The notes: a model not told the origin generated them from the letters alone. Shown: positions 16,584 to 25,703, numbered from the stretch's first letter. The stretch: DNA of 64,000 nucleotides from Virgibacillus sp. SK37 (GCF_000725285.1 NZ_CP007161.1:605911-669910); one strand, 5' to 3'. Numbers and translations: made by a program.

Positions 16584-17825
16584 ATGACAGCAGAAGTAGC
16601 GATAATGAATAAATTAGGTATGGCACTTGCAGCAGATAGTGCGATCACAAGTGGCAGAGATGGCGTTCAAAAAGTATACAATTCAGCAAACAAACTTTTT
16701 TCACTATCCAAACACCATCCAGTAGGAATAATGGTATATGGAGCAGCATCCTTTATGGAAGTTCCTTGGGATATAATTATTAAATCATACAGAGAATATT
16801 TAGGAGATAAGAAATTCGATAACCTCTCCTATTACTTCGAAAACTTTCTCGATTTCTTACGCCAGGACAATCGTTTTGGAAGAGAAGATATTGAACATAT
16901 TATTGTATACCGAACTTTTTCAGATATCCTTAAACGGCTAGTAAGAGGCGTAGAAGAGGAAGTCTCTTCACTAGATGATACCAACGAAATCACCACTATT
17001 CTAGCGGAAAGAGCGAAAGAACAACTAAGTTATTATAAACAAAAAAAAGATTGGTTAGAGCTGGATTACACAACCTTTCAGAAATCCTTTAACTCTGTCA
17101 TTACAGAAGTTAGGGAGGAGTTTATTGTTTACAAAACCCCGGACGAATTGAATGACCTTTTAAATGAGTTGGCATATGAAGTGACCAAGTCCGACTATTA
17201 TAGTCTTGGTAGCACGGGTATCGTATTTTGCGGATATGGAGAGAAAGAAATCTTTCCTCATCTACTAAATTATCGGTTGGAAGGATTTGTAAATGGTCAA
17301 TTAAAATATAAAAAGTTAAAAGACAAAGAGATAAGTTATACCTCAGATAAAAAAGCAGGGACAGCAGCAATTTTGCCTTTTGCTCAGAGAGAAATGGTAG
17401 ATTCCTTTATGTACGGTATTGAACCAACAATGGAGGATACCATCTTCAGTATCGTTGAAGAGGTTTTAACAAATTACCATGAACAAATCAAAAAGCATTT
17501 GAATATCGACTTAACAGATAAACAGGTTAAGGAAACCAGAAGATTGGGTAATGAAGTATATGAGTCTATACAGTCCTCTGTCAATGAGTATCAACAGTCT
17601 AACTATATTGAACCATTGCTTGGTGTAGTACGCTCGCTACCTAAAGAAGAATTGGCTGAGATGGCTGAAGCACTTGTTAACTTGACTTCTTTTAAAAGAA
17701 GGGTGACAAGAGCTACAGAATCAGTAGGACCTCCTATTGATGTTGCGGTGATAACCAAAGGAGACGGATTTATTTGGATGAAACGGAAAAATTACGTGAA
17801 TTCCGAGATTAATGCTTTTGAATAA
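16584..17825 (+). CDS. Proteasome-fold (Ntn hydrolase-like) protein of unknown function
   Basis: A 413-residue protein I cannot assign to a named family. The N-terminus MTAEVAIMNKLGMALAADSA parallels HslV and proteasome beta subunits: Thr2 becomes residue 1 after Met removal, Asp18 in AADS is then residue 17 exactly as in proteasomes, a Lys in ANKLF (residue 37) stands near the place of catalytic Lys33, and VGIMVYGAASF matches the following strand and Gly. The rest is long and largely helical, ending in a domain with PPIDVAVITKGDGFIWMKRK. There is no signal peptide. AAGGAGGGTG precedes the ATG. A small charged protein gene follows 24 bases later. Proteolytic or amidase activity is inferred from the N-terminal pattern only. 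Confidence 0.72.
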   Translation: MTAEVAIMNKLGMALAADSAITSGRDGVQKVYNSANKLFSLSKHHPVGIMVYGAASFMEVPWDIIIKSYREYLGDKKFDNLSYYFENFLDFLRQDNRFGREDIEHIIVYRTFSDILKRLVRGVEEEVSSLDDTNEITTILAERAKEQLSYYKQKKDWLELDYTTFQKSFNSVITEVREEFIVYKTPDELNDLLNELAYEVTKSDYYSLGSTGIVFCGYGEKEIFPHLLNYRLEGFVNGQLKYKKLKDKEISYTSDKKAGTAAILPFAQREMVDSFMYGIEPTMEDTIFSIVEEVLTNYHEQIKKHLNIDLTDKQVKETRRLGNEVYESIQSSVNEYQQSNYIEPLLGVVRSLPKEELAEMAEALVNLTSFKRRVTRATESVGPPIDVAVITKGDGFIWMKRKNYVNSEINAFE

Positions 17826-17849
17826 AAGCACATGGAGAGGCGGATGATT

Positions 17850-18020
17850 ATGGTTAAAAAGGAGAGGCCATATAAGCAAACATTGTTTAATTTATCCGAG
17901 CAGGATCGATTGGAGCTTGATTTGGAAGATCAGTCCCAGAATGAAAAAGATGAAGTCATTGACAGAGTATATAAGAAGATAGACGAAAAGAATAAACACT
18001 TTAAAAAAGATAATGTTTAG
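17850..18020 (+). CDS. Small charged protein downstream of the Ntn-hydrolase-like gene
   Basis: Not recognised. About 56 residues, half of them charged (KKERPYKQTLFNLSEQDRLE then DEVIDRVYKKIDEKNKHF); no membrane segment; probably helical in its second half. GGAGAGG lies 9 bases before the ATG at 17850; an ATG six bases earlier is also possible. It is close behind and probably co-transcribed with the Ntn-hydrolase-like gene, so an adaptor, inhibitor or substrate role could be considered, but nothing in the sequence proves it. Confidence 0.6.
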   Translation: MVKKERPYKQTLFNLSEQDRLELDLEDQSQNEKDEVIDRVYKKIDEKNKHFKKDNV

Positions 18021-18114
18021 TAAAAGGGTTATCGTGGAATTACATGTACTGTAGCGTCAGTAACAACTTATAACCCGGGTAAATAGTTGCTACAAAATCA
18101 CAGAGCAAAATGTA

Positions 18115-18139
18115 GTTTAAAAATATTTAGATGTGGAAT
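18115..18139 (+). promoter_or_regulatory. Sigma-B-like promoter of the first gsiB gene
   Basis: GTTTAA, 13 bases, TGGAAT, about 52 bases before the ATG of the first KGG-repeat gene. The -35 is a perfect sigma-B match and the -10 is close to GGGAAT. B. subtilis gsiB is a classic sigma-B gene. Confidence 0.5.
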
Positions 18140-18191
18140 CAACACTACTGTAGAAGCTTACAAATACTATTTTCAAAAGGAGATGTTAAGC

Positions 18192-18467
18192 ATGGCTAAA
18201 AATAACGAAAAGAACAACAAAATGTCTCTAGAAGAAGCAGGTAAAAAAGGCGGAGAAACTACAGCAAAGAAACATGATCAAGAATTCTATGAAGAGATCG
18301 GTCAAAAAGGCGGAGAAACCACAGCTAAAGAACATGACAAGGAATTTTTCCAAGATATTGGTAAAAAGGGTGGAGAAACTACCGCCAAAAATCATGACAA
18401 AGAATTTTATGAGGATATTGGACAAAAGGGCGGCGAAAAAAGAGCCCAGCAAAGAAAAAATGATTAA
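18192..18467 (+). CDS. gsiB: GsiB-type stress protein with four KGG repeats
   Basis: Very hydrophilic 91-residue protein close to B. subtilis GsiB (general stress and glucose-starvation protein). Starts at MAKNNEKNNKMSLEEAG after AAGGAGATG; upstream in-frame codons have no ribosome site. It holds four copies of a motif of about 20 residues with the pattern KGGETTAKxHDxEFYEEIGQ (KGG / stress-induced repeat family), ending in KRAQQRKND. Members are thought to be hydrophilin-like protectants. The gene has a tandem paralogue 79 bases downstream with an identical ribosome-site region, so the two arose by local duplication. Confidence 0.93.
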   Translation: MAKNNEKNNKMSLEEAGKKGGETTAKKHDQEFYEEIGQKGGETTAKEHDKEFFQDIGKKGGETTAKNHDKEFYEDIGQKGGEKRAQQRKND

Positions 18468-18477
18468 AACTAATTCT

Positions 18478-18501
18478 ATTTAAAAATATGTCGTAGGAAA
18501 A
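18478..18501 (+). promoter_or_regulatory. Possible sigma-B-like promoter of the second gsiB gene
   Basis: ATTTAA, 12 bases, GGAAAA in the gap between the two gsiB copies. It aligns with the promoter region of copy one through TTTAAAAATAT and GGAA, as expected if the duplication included the promoter, but it is weaker. Confidence 0.35.
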
Positions 18502-18546
18502 TGCGTACAGTAAAACCGTTAAAATACTTGGAAGGAGATGTTAAGC

Positions 18547-18891
18547 ATGGCTAAGAATAATGAAAAGAACAACAAAATGTCTCTAGAAGAAGCAGGTAAA
18601 AAAGGCGGAAACACAACTGCTCGTAACCATGATCAAGAATTCTATGAGGAGATTGGCCAAAAAGGCGGCAAGACAACAGCGAAGAACCATGACCAAGAAT
18701 TCTATGAAGACATCGGCCAAAAAGGCGGAGAAACCACAGCAAAGAACCATGATCAGGAATTCTATGAAGAAATTGGCCAAAAAGGCGGCAAGACAACAGC
18801 AAAGAATCATGACCAGGAATTCTATGAAGACATCGGTCAAAAAGGCGGAGAAGCTAGAAGCCGCCAAAGAAAGAATAATAGAAATTCCTAA
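18547..18891 (+). CDS. GsiB-type stress protein with five KGG repeats
   Basis: Tandem paralogue of the preceding gene, 114 residues, with the same first 21 residues and five KGG motifs. Repeats alternate between KGGETTAKNHDQEFYEEIGQ and KGGKTTAKNHDQEFYEDIGQ types, so the last four units look like a duplicated pair. At DNA level the units are 60 bp and nearly identical, which invites copy-number change by slippage. It ends in EARSRQRKNNRNS, a basic tail, and is followed by a strong terminator. Probably the same protective cytoplasmic role as the first copy; expression under stress is inferred from GsiB. Confidence 0.92.
   Translation: MAKNNEKNNKMSLEEAGKKGGNTTARNHDQEFYEEIGQKGGKTTAKNHDQEFYEDIGQKGGETTAKNHDQEFYEEIGQKGGKTTAKNHDQEFYEDIGQKGGEARSRQRKNNRNS
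18600..18859 (+). repeat. 60-bp coding tandem repeats in the second gsiB gene
   Basis: Four to five head-to-tail 60-bp units beginning AAAGGCGG and containing CATGATCAGGAATTCTATGA or close variants. Odd and even units differ at the same bases (GAAACC against AAGACA), showing a 120-bp higher-order unit. The first gsiB gene carries more diverged versions. Confidence 0.85.
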
Positions 18892-18902
18892 TTAAATAAA
18901 TG

Positions 18903-18941
18903 AAAAAAGAGAAGGAGCATGCATAGCTCCTTCTCTTTTTT
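18903..18941 (+). terminator. Terminator after the gsiB pair
   Basis: Perfect 16-bp stem AAAAAAGAGAAGGAGC / GCTCCTTCTCTTTTTT ending in six T's. The following bases up to about 19210 hold no gene; a weak promoter candidate (TTCATA, 17 bases, TATAGT at 19164) precedes the MoxR gene. Confidence 0.92.
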
Positions 18942-19210
18942 GTTCTCTATTAATTAAAATCCACTACGGCAGAGAGTTTTATCCATTACTTTCAACCCCC
19001 TTCCTCTCGTATAACTAATAGTTTTAAAGTACGTATAAATATATACTTAGAGGAACATACTTAAGAATAAACGAAGCATTAAGAGGTGTTTGGTCAAAGA
19101 AGAAATTTCATAGAAAAGTAACTTGAAAGTTCTCTTTCGTTTCATAACCATTTTTAGTATAGTTATAGTATAAAAGGAACAATTGTCTTCATCCAGAGAG
19201 GGGTCTTTAT

Positions 19211-20173
19211 ATGATGCAGGAACTAACCGTATATAATGAAAAAGTTGGAAAAATAATTGATAATATAAACAAAGTAATGAGTGGAAAGGAAGAGGCGGCA
19301 ATACTAAGCCTCGTCGCACTTTTGGCTGAAGGGCATGTCCTCTTAGAAGATGTTCCCGGAGTAGGGAAAACAATGCTAGTCAAAACGATTGCTAAATCTT
19401 TGGATTGTGACTTCAGAAGAATTCAATTCACCCCAGATCTCCTACCTTCAGATGTTACCGGCATTTCTATTTATAATCCCAAAGAACTAGAATTTGAATT
19501 TCGTGGAGGACCTATTTTAGGAAATATCATTCTAGCAGATGAAATTAATCGTACCTCACCAAAGACCCAGTCATCATTGCTTGAAGGCATGGAAGAAAAA
19601 AGTGTAACAGTAGATGGCAATACCATTCCATTAAAACAACCCTTCTTTGTCATGGCAACTCAAAATCCTATTGAATATGAAGGTACATATCCACTTCCTG
19701 AGGCTCAGCTTGACCGCTTTATTTTAAAGCTGAAAATGGGCTATCCGAGTATGGCAGAAGAATTGGAAATGCTTCAACGTACGTCTAAACAACATCCACT
19801 GGAAACCATAGATGCGGTTATGTCCAGAGATGAATTGATTAAGCTCCAACAGGAAGTAAAAGAAATATATATAGATACATCAATCCAACAATATATTATT
19901 AATCTGGCAACGGCTTCAAGGAATAATCCATTAATCTATCTAGGGGTGAGTCCAAGAGGATCCATTTCGTTAATGAAAGCTGCTAAAGCTTTTGCTTATA
20001 TAAATGATAGAGATTACGTACTGCCTGATGATATTAAATTTCTTGCGCCATATGTACTGTCCCACCGAATCATTCTTCATTCAGAGGCAAGGTATGATGG
20101 TGTGACGAACGAAGAGGTAATTCATTCCATTATTAAAAACACCCATATACCGATTCGAAAGGAATTTGGTTGA
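19211..20173 (+). CDS. yeaC: MoxR-family AAA ATPase (YeaC-like)
   Basis: AAA+ ATPase of 320 residues. Walker A EDVPGVGKTMLVK, Walker B IILADEINRTSPKTQSSLLEGMEE, sensor ATQNPIEYEGTYPLPEAQLDRF and the arginine-finger region GVSPRGSISLMKAA are all present. MoxR proteins act as chaperone-like ATPases with DUF58/VWA partners. The next two genes encode a DUF58 protein and a membrane transglutaminase, overlapping by one base each, exactly the B. subtilis yeaC-yeaD-yebA order upstream of guaA. The molecular role of this trio is not established. Confidence 0.92.
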   Translation: MMQELTVYNEKVGKIIDNINKVMSGKEEAAILSLVALLAEGHVLLEDVPGVGKTMLVKTIAKSLDCDFRRIQFTPDLLPSDVTGISIYNPKELEFEFRGGPILGNIILADEINRTSPKTQSSLLEGMEEKSVTVDGNTIPLKQPFFVMATQNPIEYEGTYPLPEAQLDRFILKLKMGYPSMAEELEMLQRTSKQHPLETIDAVMSRDELIKLQQEVKEIYIDTSIQQYIINLATASRNNPLIYLGVSPRGSISLMKAAKAFAYINDRDYVLPDDIKFLAPYVLSHRIILHSEARYDGVTNEEVIHSIIKNTHIPIRKEFG

Positions 20174-21438
20174 TGAAAAGGAAGCTTCGAACAATCGGTA
20201 ACTTTGTTTTTATTATTTCGCTTTTCATCTTGTTATTTTCGTATGCCATGTTTCAGGGAGGCTTTGTAAGCTGGTTCTTATTTTTTAGTTTTCAGCCGAT
20301 TTTTTTATACCATATTGGTTTATTGCTCTATCCGATGAAAGGGTGGAAGGTTACCCGCACAGTATCTCGCTATATTGCCCAAGCGGGAAGTGAAGTAACA
20401 ATTACAGTCAATATAAAGAGGTCGATTCCGTTTCCCTTATATTATTGTATTTGTGAAGATGTCTTTTCTGATACATTGGAATTAATAGACAATCGGCAAA
20501 ATAAATATCAACACTTTGATGATCCAGAAAAGTTAAAAGTGAACAGGAAGATGAAAAAGGTCATTTTTCCGTCTTTTAAGCGAACATTCTCTTTTAGTTA
20601 TAATCTTAAAGATATACCAAGGGGAGAACATTTTTTCTATGGGATTCGTATACGTACAGGAGATGTATTTGGTTTTGTAAAGAAAGACCAGATGTATTCG
20701 GTAAGCGACCAGCTATTGGTATATCCAAATGAACGGCCAATCGAATTAAAGGAACAGGTGTCGAGTTATGAACAAGGCTCAACCTCTAACTCTTTTCTTA
20801 ATTTAAAACAAACGAACATAGCTGCAGGCATACGTGAATATATGCCAGGCGATAAATTTTCATGGATTGACTGGAAACAGTCAGCTAGGACGAATACCTT
20901 AATGACTAAAGAATTCGAACAGGAAAAAAGTACAGAATTGTTACTTGTACTTGATGCTTGTAACCATAAAAATATGAATTACTTGGCATTTGAGGCAGCA
21001 GTAGAGCTTTCCTTTTCATTGGTGAAGGTTTTCCAACAACGTGCAACACCTGTAGAACTGATAACAATAGGTAAAAAAAATAAATCTTTTCCATTACAGA
21101 GTGAAATTACCGCCAATGAGTCAGTCAGACAACATTTAACAAAGATTCAGCCAAGTGGAGATTCCGAATTTACTTCCAGTTTTTCTGAGATGTTGCACCA
21201 TTTGAATAACAAATCCAGCTTAATCATTATCACGGTGCATTTAGATCATTTAATTATTGATAAGGTTAAAAAGTGGAGACAACAGACACCAAATATTAGC
21301 ATTGTCCTAATTACATCTTCTGGTGAAATAACAACAATGCTCCACAAGCAAATTCAGCAATTAGAGTTATTCGGAACAATTGTAGAAGTGCTTACGGAAA
21401 AAGAATTAGTTGAAAACCCAGTGGAGGTGAGCTTGTAA
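20173..21438 (+). CDS. yeaD: DUF58-domain membrane protein (YeaD-like)
   Basis: 421 residues starting at the ATG that overlaps the MoxR stop by one base (an in-frame TTG three bases earlier is less likely). Two N-terminal membrane helices (about residues 8-30 and 34-51) precede a beta-rich region and the DUF58 core with GIREYMPGDKFSWIDWKQSARTN motifs, followed by a von Willebrand A-like fold (ELLLVLDACNHKN). Partner of the MoxR ATPase. The soluble part is probably cytoplasmic. Function not experimentally known in this family. Confidence 0.9.
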   Translation: MKRKLRTIGNFVFIISLFILLFSYAMFQGGFVSWFLFFSFQPIFLYHIGLLLYPMKGWKVTRTVSRYIAQAGSEVTITVNIKRSIPFPLYYCICEDVFSDTLELIDNRQNKYQHFDDPEKLKVNRKMKKVIFPSFKRTFSFSYNLKDIPRGEHFFYGIRIRTGDVFGFVKKDQMYSVSDQLLVYPNERPIELKEQVSSYEQGSTSNSFLNLKQTNIAAGIREYMPGDKFSWIDWKQSARTNTLMTKEFEQEKSTELLLVLDACNHKNMNYLAFEAAVELSFSLVKVFQQRATPVELITIGKKNKSFPLQSEITANESVRQHLTKIQPSGDSEFTSSFSEMLHHLNNKSSLIIITVHLDHLIIDKVKKWRQQTPNISIVLITSSGEITTMLHKQIQQLELFGTIVEVLTEKELVENPVEVSL

Positions 21439-23651
21439 TGAACACAGCAAGTGAGGACAGATCAATCGTATATTCATCCCTCCTATATGTCCTGGGTTTT
21501 CTTTTGTTTTTGGAGTGGCTCTATCCCGTGAAAGATATTACGGATACGAGCAGTTTAACTATTTTTATTTTATATGCTTTATTTTGTTTTGCTATATCCA
21601 TGATACAAATGAAGTGGTGGATTTCTTTTTTATTAAAAGGCATCGGCTTATTTATTGTAGTAAATGCATTGTTTATAGAGGCACAGTTTTTAAGTATGAA
21701 GTGGTTTTCAGTATTGTTTGGTGACTTATTTACGAATGTCGAAGCATTATTTAGTCAGCAATTTTTCCAATTTACTCCTTTATTTAGAAGTGTCCTCTTT
21801 TTACTGTTAATTTGGCTAATGAGCTATTTGCTTTATTATTGGTTTGTGATCATGAAACGAATATTTCTATTTGTTTTACTGACATTTACTTATATAGCTG
21901 TATTAGATACATTCACTGTTTATGATGCTACACTTCCGATTATCCGTACATTTATCTTAGGCTTTTTGGCTTTGGGGATTGCTAATTTTATGAAAGAATT
22001 GAAAAAAGAAGCTGTTCATTTCTCTTGGCTGAAAAAAACTGCAGTTTGGCTCGTTCCACTGATTGTCATTGTTTTTGTTTCAACTATTATCGGTTATGCA
22101 GCACCGAAATTTGAGCCACAGTGGGCAGACCCGGTTCCTTTTATTAAAAGTAAAGCAGAAAACGCCGGTATGTCAGATAGAGGAAGTAGTATTCAAAAAG
22201 TAGGATACGGTGAGGATGATTCCCGACTGGGTGGATCCTTTGTCCAGGATTATACACCTGTTTTTCAAGCTGCTGTGACAGATGAACATTATTGGCGGAT
22301 TGAAACGAAGGATATGTATACAGGAAAAGGGTGGGAGGCGTCAGGTGATCCTGATTACCAACAAATGGATAACCAAGGGATGGCATTTCGCTCCATGTTT
22401 CGATTTGAAAGTGTAGAGACAGAAAAAATGGAAGCAATGATTGAGTTTCAAGGGAATACGTCAATAAAGAAGTTGATTTATCCGTATGGGACTTTCCAAG
22501 TTTTTGCGGCGGGAGTGGATTATTTTCTGGACCCAATTACTTCCTCTATTGAACCGAGAATTGAAAATGAAGCAGTGGTTTTGGAAAATTACACTATTTC
22601 CTATGATAACCCATCATTTGCCATAAATGAATTGAGGAAAGCGGATCAGGCAGTTAATAAGGATATTGAAAATCCGCAATACACCCAATTACCTAACACA
22701 TTGCCTGATCGTGTTTATGACTTGGCAGAAGAAATTACAGCTTCTTACGATAACCGCTATGATAAAACAAAGGCAATAGAGCGATATTTCAGCAGTAATG
22801 GTTATGAGTATCAGACAATGGATGTACCTGTTCCGAAGGCAAACCAGGACTATGTAGATCAATTTTTATTTGACTCCAAGGTGGGTTACTGTGATAACTA
22901 TTCTACTTCAATGGTTGTTATGCTGCGTTCGTTGGGAATTCCAGCACGGTGGACGAAAGGGTTCACGAGCGGAGAAATGATCCAAGGTGAAGTGGGAGGA
23001 GCTAATGAAGAGACATTTGATATATATGAAGTAACAAATGCAAATGCGCATTCCTGGGTGGAAGTTTATTTCCCTGAAGCTGGTTGGGTACCATTTGAAC
23101 CAACACAGGGGTTCACAAATTTAGCAGAATTCCATACAGAGATAAATAACGATGTTGCTCAACAGGAAGAAGAAATGATGGAAACACCGGAGAAGGAAGA
23201 AGAGGAGGTACCTAAACCAAACGAATTGCCTAAGGATGTAGATGAAGATGTAGCGAGTGCTTCTGACGAGTCTGCATGGAATTTTTCTTGGCAAAGTATT
23301 ACTATACTCCTTCTTGTTTTACTCCTTCTTGGCTATCTAATTTATAAAACGCGTTTTCGCTGGAAGACTCATTTCATTTTAATGAAGTTCAGAAAGCATC
23401 CGGACAGTAAAAATTATCAAGAGGCATACCACCACCTGATGAAGGTACTAGAGCATAAAGGTTTAGGGAAGAAAACAGACGAAACCCTAAGAGAGTATGC
23501 CCGAAAGATTGATGTAAGGTACACCACGGATGAAATGTGGAGGCTTACCTCACAATTTGAAAATATCTTATACCATCAGCAGCAAAACCAAGCTGTTCCG
23601 TTAGAAGTAACGCAATTATGGAAAAATTTAATCAAACGGATAATGGCTTGA
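21438..23651 (+). CDS. yebA: Transglutaminase-like membrane protein (YebA/TgpA-like)
   Basis: 737 residues with about six N-terminal helices (to residue 210), an extracellular transglutaminase-core domain, another helix near 618-637 and a C-terminal cytoplasmic DUF4129-like tail. The catalytic set is visible: Cys485 in KVGYCDNYSTSM, His538 in NAHSWVEVYF and acidic Glu554 in WVPFEPTQGF (Glu where many members have Asp). An acidic linker (EEEMMETPEKEEEEVP) precedes the last helix. The start overlaps the DUF58 stop by one base. The -35 box of the guaA promoter overlaps its stop codon. Confidence 0.9.
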   Translation: MNTASEDRSIVYSSLLYVLGFLLFLEWLYPVKDITDTSSLTIFILYALFCFAISMIQMKWWISFLLKGIGLFIVVNALFIEAQFLSMKWFSVLFGDLFTNVEALFSQQFFQFTPLFRSVLFLLLIWLMSYLLYYWFVIMKRIFLFVLLTFTYIAVLDTFTVYDATLPIIRTFILGFLALGIANFMKELKKEAVHFSWLKKTAVWLVPLIVIVFVSTIIGYAAPKFEPQWADPVPFIKSKAENAGMSDRGSSIQKVGYGEDDSRLGGSFVQDYTPVFQAAVTDEHYWRIETKDMYTGKGWEASGDPDYQQMDNQGMAFRSMFRFESVETEKMEAMIEFQGNTSIKKLIYPYGTFQVFAAGVDYFLDPITSSIEPRIENEAVVLENYTISYDNPSFAINELRKADQAVNKDIENPQYTQLPNTLPDRVYDLAEEITASYDNRYDKTKAIERYFSSNGYEYQTMDVPVPKANQDYVDQFLFDSKVGYCDNYSTSMVVMLRSLGIPARWTKGFTSGEMIQGEVGGANEETFDIYEVTNANAHSWVEVYFPEAGWVPFEPTQGFTNLAEFHTEINNDVAQQEEEMMETPEKEEEEVPKPNELPKDVDEDVASASDESAWNFSWQSITILLLVLLLLGYLIYKTRFRWKTHFILMKFRKHPDSKNYQEAYHHLMKVLEHKGLGKKTDETLREYARKIDVRYTTDEMWRLTSQFENILYHQQQNQAVPLEVTQLWKNLIKRIMA

Positions 23652-23676
23652 CCTGATTGATTAAGGTTAGTAGAAT
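23648..23676 (+). promoter_or_regulatory. Promoter of guaA
   Basis: TTGACC, 17 bases, TAGAAT. The -35 box overlaps the stop codon of the transglutaminase gene. Unlike the pbuG and purE promoters, no PurBox pair is visible nearby. Confidence 0.65.
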
Positions 23677-23724
23677 AAGAACATACTTAAACAAGCATGT
23701 TCATGCTAATATTGAAGTTTTATA

Positions 23725-23799
23725 TGCCGTCGTATATCCTCGATAATATGGATCGAAAGTTTCTACCGGGACACCGTAAATGTTCTGACTATGAAGGCA
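23725..23799 (+). ncRNA. Guanine riboswitch (purine aptamer) of guaA
   Basis: P1 CCGTCGTA / TATGAAGG (one mismatch, one wobble, extended by outer G-C pairs), P2 TCGAT / ATCGA around AATATGG, the invariant J2/3 AGTTTCTACC, P3 GGGAC / GTTCT around CCGTAAAT, and J3/1 GACTATG. The C in GACTATG marks guanine specificity (adenine riboswitches have T there). Confidence 0.95.
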
Positions 23800-23851
23800 G
23801 ATTTCTGTAAAGGTTGTTATTTGTTTCATAGACCTGGATCTCTGCCTTTTT
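23793..23851 (+). terminator. Riboswitch-controlled terminator of guaA, with a second hairpin behind it
   Basis: AAGGCAGA, overlapping the 3' side of P1, pairs with TCTGCCTT followed by T's, with an inner AGGT/ACCT helix, giving a terminator that competes with the aptamer. A second stem CTTTTTGTAGT / ACTGCAAAAAG follows (about 23846-23872). From there to the guaA ribosome site (GGAGCG) no other element is recognised. Confidence 0.7.
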
Positions 23852-24064
23852 GTAGTTTTTTACTGCAAAAAGTTGGAGATCCATTTTTTATTTATGGACT
23901 GATCTTGCTTCTTGCTAATAAATGAGCATAATAAAAGAATACTAATTACCAGCAAGCTAAATCTGGTCCATACTCATTTTGAAGCTAGGATAGGAAGGGA
24001 CTCTAAACGAGGGAACAACAGTATATGCTGATATATAATCGAGCTACAGATAGGAGCGTAATAG

Positions 24065-25600
24065 ATGGAAAATAATGAAATGATTCTTGTATTGGATTTT
24101 GGTAGCCAATACAACCAGTTGATCACAAGACGCATTAGAGAGCAGGGAGTATACAGTGAGCTTCACTCACATAAATTAACTGCTGAAGCAATTAAACGGA
24201 TGAATCCGAAGGGGATTATCCTTTCAGGTGGCCCTCACAGTGTGTATGATGAGAACAGTTTCCGTTGTGATAAGGAAATCTTTGATTTGGATATACCTAT
24301 TCTAGGAATTTGCTATGGTATGCAGTTAATGGCATTACATTTTGGTGGAAAAGTTGAAAAAGCCAAAAACCGTGAGTATGGTAAAGCTCTTATCGATCTG
24401 AACGGCGAACCGACTTTATTTAAAGATACACCAAAAAAACAGACAGTATGGATGAGCCATGGTGATAAAGTAATGGCTGAACCGGAAGATTTCCAAATTG
24501 ATGCTACAAGCCCATCTACACCAATTGCAGCAATGAGTAATCCGGGTAAGCAATTATATGGTGTGCAATATCATCCGGAAGTACGTCATTCTGAATATGG
24601 AAATGATCTATTGAAACATTTTGTTTATGATGTATGTAAATGTGATGGAGATTGGACAATTGAGAACTTTATTGATATGGAAGTAGAAAAGATTCAGCAG
24701 AAAGTCGGAGAGCGTAAAGTACTTTGTGCTCTTAGCGGTGGAGTTGATTCTTCCGTTGTAGCTGCATTGATTCATAAAGCAATTGGGGATCAGCTAACTT
24801 GTATTTTTGTTGATCATGGTTTGTTACGTAAAAACGAAGCAGACGATGTTATGAAGGTTTTTGCAGATGATTTCCATATGAATATTATTAAAGTAGATGC
24901 AAAAGATCGCTTTTTATCCAAATTACAAGGTGTCGATGACCCAGAGAAGAAACGTAAAATTATTGGAAATGAATTTATCTATGTTTTCGATGATGAGGCA
25001 GAAAAGTTAAAGGACATTGACTTCCTTGCACAAGGAACACTTTACACAGATATTATCGAAAGTGGTACGGAAACTGCGCAAACAATTAAATCACATCACA
25101 ATGTTGGTGGACTTCCGGAAAATATGCAATTTGAATTAATCGAGCCACTTAACACACTTTTCAAAGATGAAGTACGTGAGCTTGGCTCACAGCTTGGTAT
25201 TCCGGATCACATTGTTTGGCGTCAGCCATTCCCAGGACCAGGCCTTGCAATCCGCGTATTGGGTGAAGTAACCGAAGAAAAGCTAACAATCGTTCGTGAA
25301 TCAGATGCCATCCTACGTGAAGAAATTGCTAAAGCAGGACTTGATCGTGACATCTGGCAGTATTTCACTGTACTTCCTAACATCAAAAGTGTAGGTGTTA
25401 TGGGTGATGCACGTACGTACGATTATACAATCGGTATTCGTGCCGTTACTTCTATTGATGGGATGACATCAGACTGGGCAAGAATCCCATGGGACGTTTT
25501 GGAGACAATCTCTACAAAAATCGTAAATGATGTCCAGCACATCAACCGCGTAGTGTATGACATTACGTCTAAGCCACCAGCAACGATTGAGTGGGAGTAA
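24065..25600 (+). CDS. guaA: GMP synthase (glutamine-hydrolysing)
   Basis: 511 residues, normal length. Converts XMP to GMP using glutamine and ATP. Class-I glutaminase domain with nucleophile Cys83 in GICYGMQ and the His/Glu pair in [11 protein letters not shown]-pyrophosphatase domain with P-loop LSGGVDSSV near residue 225; C-terminal dimerisation domain ending in PPATIEWE. Preceded by a guanine riboswitch, so expression should fall when guanine is plentiful. Position after the yeaC-yeaD-yebA genes and before pbuG is the same as in B. subtilis. Confidence 0.98.
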   Translation: MENNEMILVLDFGSQYNQLITRRIREQGVYSELHSHKLTAEAIKRMNPKGIILSGGPHSVYDENSFRCDKEIFDLDIPILGICYGMQLMALHFGGKVEKAKNREYGKALIDLNGEPTLFKDTPKKQTVWMSHGDKVMAEPEDFQIDATSPSTPIAAMSNPGKQLYGVQYHPEVRHSEYGNDLLKHFVYDVCKCDGDWTIENFIDMEVEKIQQKVGERKVLCALSGGVDSSVVAALIHKAIGDQLTCIFVDHGLLRKNEADDVMKVFADDFHMNIIKVDAKDRFLSKLQGVDDPEKKRKIIGNEFIYVFDDEAEKLKDIDFLAQGTLYTDIIESGTETAQTIKSHHNVGGLPENMQFELIEPLNTLFKDEVRELGSQLGIPDHIVWRQPFPGPGLAIRVLGEVTEEKLTIVRESDAILREEIAKAGLDRDIWQYFTVLPNIKSVGVMGDARTYDYTIGIRAVTSIDGMTSDWARIPWDVLETISTKIVNDVQHINRVVYDITSKPPATIEWE

Positions 25601-25608
25601 CAGCTTAA

Positions 25609-25681
25609 ATACGAACAACTAATAAAAGATATGTGAGTTTGTTCGTGTTTTATTGACAAATTAATAGATGGATAGTAATAT
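25609..25681 (+). promoter_or_regulatory. PurBox pair and promoter of pbuG
   Basis: Inverted PurR half-sites TACGAACA (CGAAC at 25612-25616) and GTTCG (25641-25645) span 34 bp and lie just upstream of a near-perfect promoter TTGACA (25653-25658), 17 bases, TAATAT (25676-25681). The same 34-bp geometry is seen at purE. PurR itself is not in this window. Confidence 0.8.
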
Positions 25682-25703
25682 TAACTTACATTCAAGTAAA
25701 TAT

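Noticed and set aside
18060-18082. GGGTAA box as a sigma-B -10 for the first gsiB gene
   Set aside because: The spacing to any GTTTAA-like box is wrong; the GTTTAA..TGGAAT pair at 18115-18139 is better.
18551-18867. Long hydrophobic open frames on the minus strand opposite the second gsiB gene
   Set aside because: They mirror the 60-bp coding repeats of the plus strand, have no ribosome site and no independent codon pattern.
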